Below, piece after piece: positions 1 to 4,855 of a DNA stretch of 5,333 bases (its first letter is position 1; each line of letters starts with the position of its first letter). Source of the stretch: Prevotellaceae bacterium (lineage in GTDB: Bacteria; Bacteroidota; Bacteroidia; Bacteroidales; Bacteroidaceae); assembly GCA_021204545.1 (NCBI GenBank), contig JAJPZF010000052.1:1-5333 (forward strand). The letters are read 5' to 3'. A model generated the notes under the pieces. The model saw only the letters and a program-made list of their open reading frames with translations, had not been told where the DNA came from and made no database searches. Made by a program: the position numbers and the translations under genes.

Positions 1-48
1 CAATGCGGCTTCCTCAGCCGTGATCTTGTTGAATCCCATATCGCTCAT
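1..48 (-). CDS. 5' end of a minus-strand gene, tentatively acetyl-CoA hydrolase/transferase
   Basis: Reading leftward from an ATG at 48-46, 16 uninterrupted codons give MSDMGFNKITAEEAAL before the window ends; a second in-frame ATG at 39-37 would give MGFNKITAEEAAL. The KITAEEAA stretch resembles the N-terminus I remember for Bacteroidales acetyl-CoA hydrolase/transferase (succinyl-CoA:acetate CoA-transferase family), which begins with a similar FITAEEAA motif. Those cytoplasmic enzymes move CoA between acyl groups in acetate and succinate metabolism. That this is a real gene start is well supported, because a Bacteroidota promoter sits immediately upstream in the right orientation. The product is a guess from 16 residues. 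It is transcribed divergently from miaB, so no shared operon is implied. Confidence 0.45.
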   Translation of the reverse strand, partial: MSDMGFNKITAEEAAL

Positions 49-56
49 TTACGTTG

Positions 57-87
57 CAAAGGTACGGCAAAACGAGCAAACAAGCAA
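57..87 (-). promoter_or_regulatory. Bacteroidota-type promoter for the minus-strand gene
   Basis: On the minus strand, TACCTTTG (64 down to 57) is an exact match to the Bacteroidota -7 consensus TAnnTTTG, and a TTG -33 element (87-85) lies 20 nt upstream of it. If the element is centred near -7, transcription starts around position 53, only about 5 nt before the ATG at 48, so the mRNA would be nearly leaderless. With the second ATG at 39 the leader would be about 14 nt. Confidence 0.75.
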
Positions 88-95
88 GCTTTGGG

Positions 96-157
96 GGAAC
101 TTTATTCCTGGTTTCTGGCAGAAAAACGCCAAGGGGCCGGCCGTGCGGAACTTTATT
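96..157. repeat. Pair of 11-bp direct repeats upstream of the minus-strand promoter
   Basis: GGAACTTTATT occurs at 96-106 and again at 147-157, 51 bp apart, or close to five helical turns, so both copies would face the same side of the DNA. The proximal copy lies about 9 bp upstream of the -33 element of the minus-strand promoter, a position typical of activator sites. No regulator is recognisable from the sequence. Between the copies lies a GC-rich patch with the 8-bp palindrome GGCCGGCC (135-142). Confidence 0.4.
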
Positions 158-183
158 TTTACAACGTCGGCATAAGCTTCCGT

Positions 184-324
184 TCAGCCACATCATCTCG
201 GCGTATGTGTGTAGGTGGGGTTGCTATATGTATATCCGTCCCTCCCTCTCTATAAAGAGGGAGGGGGACGGCTATACACAGCAACCCCACTATTACACAC
301 ATACGCCGAGAGGCTTTTGGCTGA
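184..324. repeat. Long imperfect palindrome (141 bp hairpin), possible MITE-like element
   Basis: The two halves pair almost end to end. Pairing blocks are 184-190/318-324 (7 bp), 196-213/294-311 (18 bp perfect), 215-225/280-290 (11 bp), 229-234/273-278 (6 bp), 236-242/265-271 (7 bp) and 243-249/256-262 (7 bp). The apical loop is CTATAA at 250-255. About 56 base pairs form within 141 nt, interrupted only by small internal loops and bulges. There is no U-tract on either side, so it is not a classic intrinsic terminator. It lies between divergent genes, so it is not needed as a shared terminator either. I see no clear target-site duplication and no coding capacity. A MITE or other dispersed palindromic repeat is the best guess; a structured RNA on either strand is the alternative. 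Confidence 0.8.
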
Positions 325-393
325 GTTTTCAGTCCTGCATCAAGCGTATAAAACCTTGACACTAACTGCCTTGGCGCTCACAAAAGCCGCAAA

Positions 394-503
394 GACGGGC
401 AAAACCAGCGCGAGATTCTCGCCCGTCCGCGCTGTCCCGGGCGGAAAAACGGGCGGGAATGATGCCCCGGACGGCAATTCCCCGCGGCGAGGAATGCGCG
501 GAC
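394..503. other. GC-rich cluster of nested inverted repeats, candidate structured RNA or DNA element
   Basis: This stretch is visibly richer in G and C than its surroundings and dense in complementary segments. GACGGGC 394-400 pairs with GCCCGTC 421-427, and GCGAG/CTCGC around the ATT near 415 forms a small hairpin inside it. GTCCGCGC 425-432 pairs with GCGCGGAC 496-503 and encloses two further stems: 434-442 with 464-472 (one mismatch) and ATTCC 477-481 with GGAAT 491-495. The last three stems are compatible and would make a three-way junction; the first competes with the junction's closing stem at 425-427. No promoter match lies just upstream and no known RNA family is recognisable, so function and strand are unknown. 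Confidence 0.35.
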
Positions 504-539
504 AGTTGGGGCTGGCTCGATGATGGTTCCATCGTTAGG

Positions 540-561
540 CGTTAAATGTCGCCATTTGACG
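540..561. repeat. 9-bp stem hairpin or palindromic operator candidate
   Basis: CGTTAAATG (540-548) pairs with CATTTGACG (553-561) around a 4-nt TCGC loop, with a single T.G wobble. No T-run follows, so it is a poor terminator. It lies about 40 bp upstream of the -33 region of the predicted miaB promoter, so an operator role for that promoter is possible but unproven. Confidence 0.4.
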
Positions 562-603
562 GCAATATGTCCACAAATGTGCGGCATAAGTTCACAAACG
601 GCA

Positions 604-632
604 TTTGCGCGCTTGCAGGTTTCGTAACTTTG
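604..632 (+). promoter_or_regulatory. Bacteroidota-type promoter upstream of the miaB operon
   Basis: TAACTTTG at 625-632 is an exact match to the TAnnTTTG -7 element, preceded by TTTG at 604-607 with a 17-nt spacer, slightly shorter than the usual 19-21. The surrounding TTTCGTAACTTTGCG context looks like many Prevotella and Bacteroides promoters. The expected start is near 636, giving a leader of about 228 nt before the miaB ATG. It is the only plus-strand match to this motif that I see upstream of the operon. Confidence 0.7.
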
Positions 633-635
633 CGG

Positions 636-863
636 TGTCGAAAGACATGCCCGAGAGTGCCTCCACCAGCGGGTGGGTTATTAAGCAAAGGGCGTCCAGA
701 AAGGCGGCTTTTCATGCGAGAGGAGGGTAGCCGCATAGGCGAGGGACAAACGAAAGCCTTTCCTCGAAGCGATCTTTGAAAACTGGAGAAGAAGAGCTGT
801 CGACCATAGATTTATGGTTATTTAACAGGCCGAAACCGCCGGAATGGCCTATCTTCGCGAGGA
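636..863 (+). promoter_or_regulatory. Long structured 5' leader of the miaB operon (possible cis-regulatory RNA or separate sRNA)
   Basis: The predicted transcript opens with a hairpin, TGTC 636-639 / GACA 644-647, closed by a GAAA (GNRA) tetraloop. Next come ATGCCC 647-652 / GGGCGT 690-695 (one wobble, sharing base 647 with the first stem) enclosing CCACC 663-667 / GGTGG 672-676; then GCGGCT 704-709 / AGCCGC 729-734; then CGAGG 740-744 / CCTCG 762-766, with AGGC 737-740 / GCCT 756-759 as a mutually exclusive alternative. Weaker stems follow: CCATA 804-808 / TATGG 813-817 and AGGCC 827-831 / GGCCT 846-850. Reading frames here are short and show no recognisable protein. I do not recognise a riboswitch, tmRNA, RNase P RNA or SRP RNA signature. 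The leader might attenuate the operon, or the first part might be an independent small RNA. Confidence 0.45.
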
Positions 864-885
864 ATGTGCGCACCAGAAGCGAAGA
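852..885 (+). promoter_or_regulatory. Hairpin presenting the miaB start codon in its loop
   Basis: TCTTCGC (852-858) is perfectly complementary to GCGAAGA (879-885), giving a 7-bp stem whose 20-nt loop holds GAGGA (859-863), the ATG (864-866) and a small GTGCGCAC palindrome (866-873). GAGGA abuts the ATG, too close to act as a normal Shine-Dalgarno. Folding could tune initiation of miaB. Confidence 0.35.
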
Positions 886-2192
886 GACTGCTCATAGAGA
901 CGTACGGTTGCCAGATGAACGTGGCAGACAGCGAGGTGGTAGCCTCCGTGATGGCTCAGGCGGGCTACGAGCCTTGCCAGTCGTTGGACGAGGCTGACGC
1001 GGTGTTCCTGAACACCTGTTCTGTGAGGGATAACGCCGAGCGCAAGGTCATCAGCAGGCTGGAGACGCTGAGCTCCCTGAAACACAAAGGTCGCAGGCTC
1101 ACGGTGGGCGTGCTGGGCTGCATGGCCGAGAGGGTGAAGCAGGAGCTCATAGACCGCTACGGAGCTGACCTTGTGGCGGGACCCGACGCGTATCTCTCAC
1201 TGCCCCTGCTCATGGCGAGAGCGGAGCGCGGAGAGAAGGCCGTCGACACCGAGCTAAGGCCCGCTGAGACTTACCAGGGCGTCACTCCCTTGCGCCTCGG
1301 CTGCCAGCGTGTGAGCGGCTTCATCAGCATCATGCGTGGCTGCGACAACTTCTGCCACTACTGCGTCGTCCCCTACACCCGCGGAAGGGAGCGGAGCAGG
1401 GAGGCGGAGAGTGTGCTCAGCGAGGCGCGCGACCTGCAGGCTAAGGGCTACAAGGAGGTGACGCTGCTCGGGCAGAACGTGAACAGCTACCGCTGCCCCG
1501 CGACTGAGACCACGTTCCCCTCGCTGCTCCGCTTGGTGGCAAGGGAAGTGCCAGGGATGCGGGTGCGCTTCACCACGAGCCACCCCAAGGACATGAGCGA
1601 CGAGACGCTCAGCGTGATAGCCGATGAGCCAAACGTCTGCCGCCACGTCCACCTGCCAGTGCAGAGCGGCAGCGACGAGGTGCTGAGAAGAATGAACAGA
1701 CGGTACACACGAGAATGGTACCTTGACCGCATAGCCGCCATACGCAGGATAGTGCCTGACTGCGCCATAACGACCGACATCTTTGCGGGCTACTGCGGGG
1801 AGACGGAAGAGGACCACAGGCAGAGCCTTAGCCTCCTGAGAGAGTGCCGCTTCGACAGCGCCTTCACCTTCAAGTACAGCGAAAGGCCAGGCACATACGC
1901 CTCCACCCACTTCAAGGACGATGTCAGCGAGCAGACCAAGGTGAGGCGGCTGGGCGAGCTTATCGCCCTGCAGAACGAGCTCTCCGGGGAGAGCAACCGC
2001 AGGTGCGAGGGCAGGGAGTTCGACATCCTCGTGGAGGGCGTGAGCCACCGCTCCCGCGGCCAGCTCTACGGACGCACGGAGCAGAACAAGGTTGTGATAA
2101 TAGAGCGGGGGCAGCACCGCGCGGGCGAGACGCTGCGCGTCAGGATAACGGGCAGCACGAGCGCCACGCTTCAGGGGGAGGTAGTGTCTTGA
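864..2192 (+). CDS. miaB: tRNA-2-methylthio-N6-dimethylallyladenosine synthase MiaB
   Basis: This is a radical SAM methylthiotransferase that converts i6A at position 37 of tRNAs reading UNN codons into ms2i6A, in the cytoplasm, using two [4Fe-4S] clusters. The 442-residue protein shows all family parts. The N-terminal UPF0004 domain carries the auxiliary-cluster cysteines C16 (in ETYGCQMN), C52 (LNTCSVR) and C86 (LGCMAER). The radical SAM motif RGCDNFCHYCVVPYTRG has C160, C164 and C167. A TRAM RNA-binding domain covers about residues 383-442. Length is normal for MiaB; the QMN signature and lack of extra domains argue against MtaB or RimO. The ATG at 864 is the only good start: the frame is closed by a TAG at 807 and has no upstream ATG. 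It is the first gene of the operon, behind a long leader. Its TGA (2190-2192) shares its A with the ATG of a 6-codon reading frame leading into ftsX. Confidence 0.97.
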   Translation: MCAPEAKRLLIETYGCQMNVADSEVVASVMAQAGYEPCQSLDEADAVFLNTCSVRDNAERKVISRLETLSSLKHKGRRLTVGVLGCMAERVKQELIDRYGADLVAGPDAYLSLPLLMARAERGEKAVDTELRPAETYQGVTPLRLGCQRVSGFISIMRGCDNFCHYCVVPYTRGRERSREAESVLSEARDLQAKGYKEVTLLGQNVNSYRCPATETTFPSLLRLVAREVPGMRVRFTTSHPKDMSDETLSVIADEPNVCRHVHLPVQSGSDEVLRRMNRRYTREWYLDRIAAIRRIVPDCAITTDIFAGYCGETEEDHRQSLSLLRECRFDSAFTFKYSERPGTYASTHFKDDVSEQTKVRRLGELIALQNELSGESNRRCEGREFDILVEGVSHRSRGQLYGRTEQNKVVIIERGQHRAGETLRVRITGSTSATLQGEVVS

Positions 2193-2212
2193 TGTCAAAA
2201 AATCGCCTATGA
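2192..2212 (+). CDS. 6-codon minicistron bridging miaB and ftsX (putative)
   Basis: An ATG overlapping the miaB stop (TGATG at 2190-2194) opens a frame encoding MSKNRL, whose TGA (2210-2212) overlaps the ftsX start as ATGA (2209-2212). Ribosomes ending miaB could reinitiate here and be delivered onto ftsX. The frame contains the heptamer A AAA AAT (2197-2203) in the phase needed for a -1 slip into the ftsX frame. It is too short to be called as a protein gene with any certainty, and may be only a spacer. Confidence 0.25.
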   Translation: MSKNRL

Positions 2213-3078
2213 AGAAGAGGAGGAAAAGCAGGTCGCTGAGATGGCAGGCTGTGACGAGCGCCATCAGCACCACGTTCGTGCTTATTTTGCTGGGCCTTAC
2301 CATCCTTTGCGGATTGACAGCCAGGCGCCTGAGCGAGAGCGTGAGGCAGAGCCTCACGGTGACGGTGCTGTTCGCCGACGAGGCTACAGACTCCACCGCC
2401 ATGGCGTTCCGGAAGGCTCTGCGCAAGCAGGCTTGGACGAAGGCCGTGACCTTCATAAGCAAGGAGCAAGCCTTGAAGGAGCAGAGCGAGGCGATGGGTA
2501 CGGACCCGACGGAGTTCCTCGGCATGAACCCCTTCAGCCCGTCGCTGGAGCTCAACCTGCAAGCCGAGTACGCCTGCACCGACAGTCTGCTGTGGATTAG
2601 CAAGGTGCTGAGGGAGAACCCTCAGGTGAGCGACGTGGTGTACCAGAAGGACATAGTGGAGAGGCTCAACAGCAACCTTCACAAGATAAGCTACGTGCTG
2701 CTCGGGGTGGCTGTGGTGCTGATGCTCATCACGCTTGTCCTGATAAACAACACGGTGCGCCTGAGCGTCTACTCAAGACGCTTTGTCATCCACACCATGA
2801 AGCTCGTCGGCGCGAGCTGGGGCTTCATAAGGCGGCCCTTCATGGCGAGGGCGTTCTGGATAGGGCTTAGCTCAGGCATCCTGGCCGACGCCGCCCTGCT
2901 CGCGGGGCTAAGGCTGCTGTGGGAGTATGACCGTGCGATGGCTGAGTACGTGCCTCTTGAGAACATCCTCATAACGGGCGCCGCGGTGATGGTCTGCGGA
3001 CTGCTGCTGACGCTGATATGCACCTTCGCGAGTGTGGGGCATTTCCTTGGGCTGAGGGAGAGCGAGCTGTATGGATAA
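2209..3078 (+). CDS. ftsX: Cell division protein FtsX (permease-like)
   Basis: This is an inner-membrane protein that partners the ATPase FtsE in an ABC-type complex, which in studied bacteria relays ATP hydrolysis to periplasmic activators of peptidoglycan hydrolases. The 289-residue product has a basic N-terminus (MKKRRKSR), a first membrane segment at about 15-37, a periplasmic domain at about 40-158 with the ISKEQA and EFLGMNPF motifs typical of Bacteroidota FtsX, and three further membrane segments at about 160-181, 211-235 and 254-277. The conserved FtsX loop NNTVRLSVYSRR...MKLVGAS lies at 180-203. The start is the ATG at 2209, the only one possible because an in-frame TAG sits at 2182. 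No ftsE is in the window; Bacteroidota often keep it elsewhere, from memory. The gene begins in an ATGA overlap with a 6-codon frame, and another short frame covers its stop. Confidence 0.95.
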   Translation: MKKRRKSRSLRWQAVTSAISTTFVLILLGLTILCGLTARRLSESVRQSLTVTVLFADEATDSTAMAFRKALRKQAWTKAVTFISKEQALKEQSEAMGTDPTEFLGMNPFSPSLELNLQAEYACTDSLLWISKVLRENPQVSDVVYQKDIVERLNSNLHKISYVLLGVAVVLMLITLVLINNTVRLSVYSRRFVIHTMKLVGASWGFIRRPFMARAFWIGLSSGILADAALLAGLRLLWEYDRAMAEYVPLENILITGAAVMVCGLLLTLICTFASVGHFLGLRESELYG

Positions 3079-3097
3079 CAACAACTTAAAGATATGA
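3071..3097 (+). CDS. 8-codon minicistron bridging ftsX and the DUF3098 gene (putative)
   Basis: An ATG at 3071, overlapping the end of ftsX out of frame, opens a frame encoding MDNNNLKI. Its TGA (3095-3097) overlaps the next start as ATGA (3094-3097). The arrangement copies the one between miaB and ftsX, which makes a translational-coupling role more credible than either case alone. No function is proposed for the peptide, and it may be fortuitous. Confidence 0.22.
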   Translation: MDNNNLKI

Positions 3098-3324
3098 GAG
3101 ACTTCGCGTTCAACAAGACCAACTACATCCTTCTTGCCATTGGCATGGCTGTGATTATCGTCGGCTTCATCCTGATGTCGGGGAGCGGCAGCTACGAGGG
3201 GCATTTCGACCCAAGCATCTTCAGCGTGAGGCGCATTAAGGCAGCCCCGATAGTGTGCTTCCTGGGCTTCATCTTCATGACCTACGGCATAATGCACAAG
3301 CCAAGGGAGAAGGCAGGCAAATGA
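3094..3324 (+). CDS. DUF3098 family small membrane protein
   Basis: This is a 76-residue protein of unknown function with two membrane segments, about residues 11-29 (after the FAFNKTNY start) and 50-67. Between them lies a short loop ending in [17 protein letters not shown], the most conserved part of the Bacteroidota DUF3098 family as I remember it, followed by a basic tail (HKPREKAGK). In Bacteroidales this family sits between ftsX and uppP, as here, which suggests a link to envelope growth; this is inference from context only. The start at 3094 lies 15 nt after the ftsX stop and gives the family's usual N-terminus. Its TGA overlaps the uppP ATG as ATGA (3321-3324), so translation of the two is probably coupled. 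Confidence 0.9.
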   Translation: MRDFAFNKTNYILLAIGMAVIIVGFILMSGSGSYEGHFDPSIFSVRRIKAAPIVCFLGFIFMTYGIMHKPREKAGK

Positions 3325-4145
3325 GCTGGACAGAGGCTTTAATACTTGGCCTGGTGCAGGGACTGACGGAGTACCTGCCCGTGAGCAGCAGCGGGCATCT
3401 GGAGATAGGCAAGATGCTCCTTGGCGTCGATGCTGAGGCAGGGGGCTTGCAGTTCGACATCGTGGTGCACGTGGCCACGGTGCTGTCCACGCTGCTGGTC
3501 CTGTGGCGTGAGGTGGCATGGATATTCAGGGGGATGGCAAGAAGGGAATGGAACGACGAGTGGCGCTATGTGGTGAACATACTTGTCTCTATGATACCGA
3601 TTGCGATAGTTGGCTTCTGCCTGAAGGACAGTGTGGAGGCTCTCTACCGGGGCGAGCGCGCTGAGGCAATGGTCGTTGGCTGCTGCCTTATCGTCACAGC
3701 CCTGCTGCTCATTCTCACGCAGTACATAAAGCCGCAGCCACGAGCCAAGCTCTCGCCCTGGCACGCCTTCCTCATAGGCATAGCGCAGGCTGTGGCGGTG
3801 CTGCCGGGCTTGTCGAGGAGTGGAAGCACGATAGCTACGGGTCTTCTTCTGGGCAACAAGAAGGAGACGCTGGCGCAGTTCTCCTTCCTTATGGTCATTC
3901 CCCCCATCCTGGGCGAGGCATTGCTCGACGCAAAGCACGTCATATCCCCGAGCGCAGAGTACGTGGCAGAGCATGGCGCGGCAGCCTCTGTGCCAGCCCT
4001 GTCGCTTATAGTGGGCTTCGTGGCTGCCTTCGCGGCAGGCTGCTTCGCCTGCAGGTGGATGATAAGCCTCGTTAGGCGGTGCAAGCTCGTTTACTTCGGT
4101 GTCTACTGCGCCGTGGCGGGTGTGCTGGTGCTTATTTTTGCTTGA
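3321..4145 (+). CDS. uppP: Undecaprenyl-diphosphatase UppP (BacA)
   Basis: This integral membrane enzyme dephosphorylates undecaprenyl diphosphate to the monophosphate that carries peptidoglycan and other glycan precursors; overexpression of the family gives bacitracin resistance. The 274-residue product has the two signature regions. [16 protein letters not shown] at 11-26 contains the (E/Q)xxxE motif as Q13 and E17, and [13 protein letters not shown] at 162-174 contains the conserved Arg166, equivalent to R174 of E. coli. Long hydrophobic stretches throughout fit the polytopic family. I chose the ATG at 3321, which gives the family N-terminus [10 protein letters not shown]. The frame is open further upstream to 3255, but that would add 22 unrelated residues inside the DUF3098 gene. 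The start overlaps the DUF3098 stop by ATGA. Confidence 0.96.
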   Translation: MSWTEALILGLVQGLTEYLPVSSSGHLEIGKMLLGVDAEAGGLQFDIVVHVATVLSTLLVLWREVAWIFRGMARREWNDEWRYVVNILVSMIPIAIVGFCLKDSVEALYRGERAEAMVVGCCLIVTALLLILTQYIKPQPRAKLSPWHAFLIGIAQAVAVLPGLSRSGSTIATGLLLGNKKETLAQFSFLMVIPPILGEALLDAKHVISPSAEYVAEHGAAASVPALSLIVGFVAAFAAGCFACRWMISLVRRCKLVYFGVYCAVAGVLVLIFA

Positions 4146-4152
4146 GACAGAC

Positions 4153-4845
4153 GTGGACTTTCAGGAAGGCGAGACATTGTACTTCGACAAGCCTGTGGGC
4201 TGGACGAGCTTCAACCTTGTGGCGAAGGTGCGCCGCGCGCTCTGCCTCAGGCTTGGGATAAAGAGGCTGAAGGTGGGGCACGCAGGCACGCTCGACCCGC
4301 TGGCGACGGGTGTCCTGATAGTCTGCACCGGCAAGGCGACCAAGCGCATAGCAGAGCTGCAAGGGCAGGAGAAAGAGTACGAGGCGACCCTTCAACTGGG
4401 AGCGACGACCCTAAGCTTCGACCTTGAGAAGCCCGTCGACAAGACCTACCCCACGCGGCACATCACCGTGGGGCTGGTCAGCGAGACGCTCAGGCGCTTC
4501 GAGGGGGATATAGAGCAAGTGCCGCCAGCCTTCTCCGCCTGCAAGGTGGACGGACACAGAGCCTACCGCCTTGCCAAGCGGGGCGAGCAGGTGGAGCTTC
4601 AGCCTAAGAGGATAAGCATCAGCGGGATAGAGCTGCTGGGGTTCAGCCCTGCGGATATGCGGCTCAGCATAAGGGTGACCTGCTCCAAAGGCACTTACAT
4701 CAGGGCATTGGCGCGTGACATCGGCACGGCTCTCAGGAGCGGGGCTTACCTCACAGCCCTCAGGCGCACCCGCATAGGCGAGCTCAGGGCGGAGGAGTGC
4801 CTCAGGATAGAAGACTTCGACGAATATTTGGCAAACCACATATAA
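4153..4845 (+). CDS. truB: tRNA pseudouridine(55) synthase TruB
   Basis: The enzyme isomerises U55 in the T-loop of tRNAs to pseudouridine. With the GTG at 4153 the protein has 230 residues and begins [20 protein letters not shown], the usual Bacteroidales start. The catalytic loop [14 protein letters not shown] carries the nucleophile Asp48, and the family motif [21 protein letters not shown] follows near residues 121-141. The length matches the short TruB form lacking a C-terminal PUA domain. The frame is open upstream to a GTG at 4099 inside uppP, and a TTG at 4138 is possible, but residues before the MDF position look unlike the family. The chosen start lies 7 nt after the uppP stop, so the two are probably coupled. 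Ile codons here are 10 ATA, 4 ATC and no ATT by hand count. Confidence 0.95.
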   Translation: MDFQEGETLYFDKPVGWTSFNLVAKVRRALCLRLGIKRLKVGHAGTLDPLATGVLIVCTGKATKRIAELQGQEKEYEATLQLGATTLSFDLEKPVDKTYPTRHITVGLVSETLRRFEGDIEQVPPAFSACKVDGHRAYRLAKRGEQVELQPKRISISGIELLGFSPADMRLSIRVTCSKGTYIRALARDIGTALRSGAYLTALRRTRIGELRAEECLRIEDFDEYLANHI

Positions 4846-4855
4846 AGCAGCGATG

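Noticed and set aside
127..376. CGCCAAGG (127-134) and CCTTGGCG (369-376) as terminal inverted repeats of an element enclosing the palindrome
   Set aside because: An 8-bp inverted match is expected by chance several times in a region of this length, and no flanking duplication is visible.
54..523. Overlapping short plus-strand frames across the palindrome
   Set aside because: They run through the hairpin arms and GC-rich repeats, no frame has homology-like motifs, and both strands are equally open.
168..590. 9-bp direct repeat CGGCATAAG at 168-176 and 582-590
   Set aside because: It is too short and distant to exceed chance, and it lacks a consistent relation to either promoter.
737..765. 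H-type pseudoknot from AGGC/GCCT and GAGG/CCTC
   Set aside because: The two 5' strands abut with no connecting nucleotide, which is sterically unlikely; mutually exclusive hairpins are the better reading.
546..779. 77-codon plus-strand frame in the leader region
   Set aside because: It spans the predicted promoter, lies across RNA-like hairpins, and its translation resembles no protein I know. It starts upstream of the likely transcription start.
804..823. CCATA/TATGG hairpin followed by TTATTT as an intrinsic terminator before miaB
   Set aside because: The stem is only 5 bp and AT-rich and the T-run is broken, so it is too weak to call.
1254..2603. 449-codon open frame on the minus strand opposite miaB and ftsX
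   Set aside because: It lies antisense to two confidently identified genes and its translation is low-complexity (Ala, Leu, His, Val) with no motif. Long antisense frames are expected where coding strands are GC-rich with few stops.
3255..3320. 22-codon N-terminal extension of UppP
   Set aside because: It overlaps the DUF3098 gene and adds residues unlike the family; the ATG at 3321 gives the conserved N-terminus and an ATGA overlap.
4099..4152. 18-codon N-terminal extension of TruB
   Set aside because: It is Cys/Trp-rich sequence read out of frame within uppP and unlike TruB; the GTG at 4153 gives the conserved MDF start.
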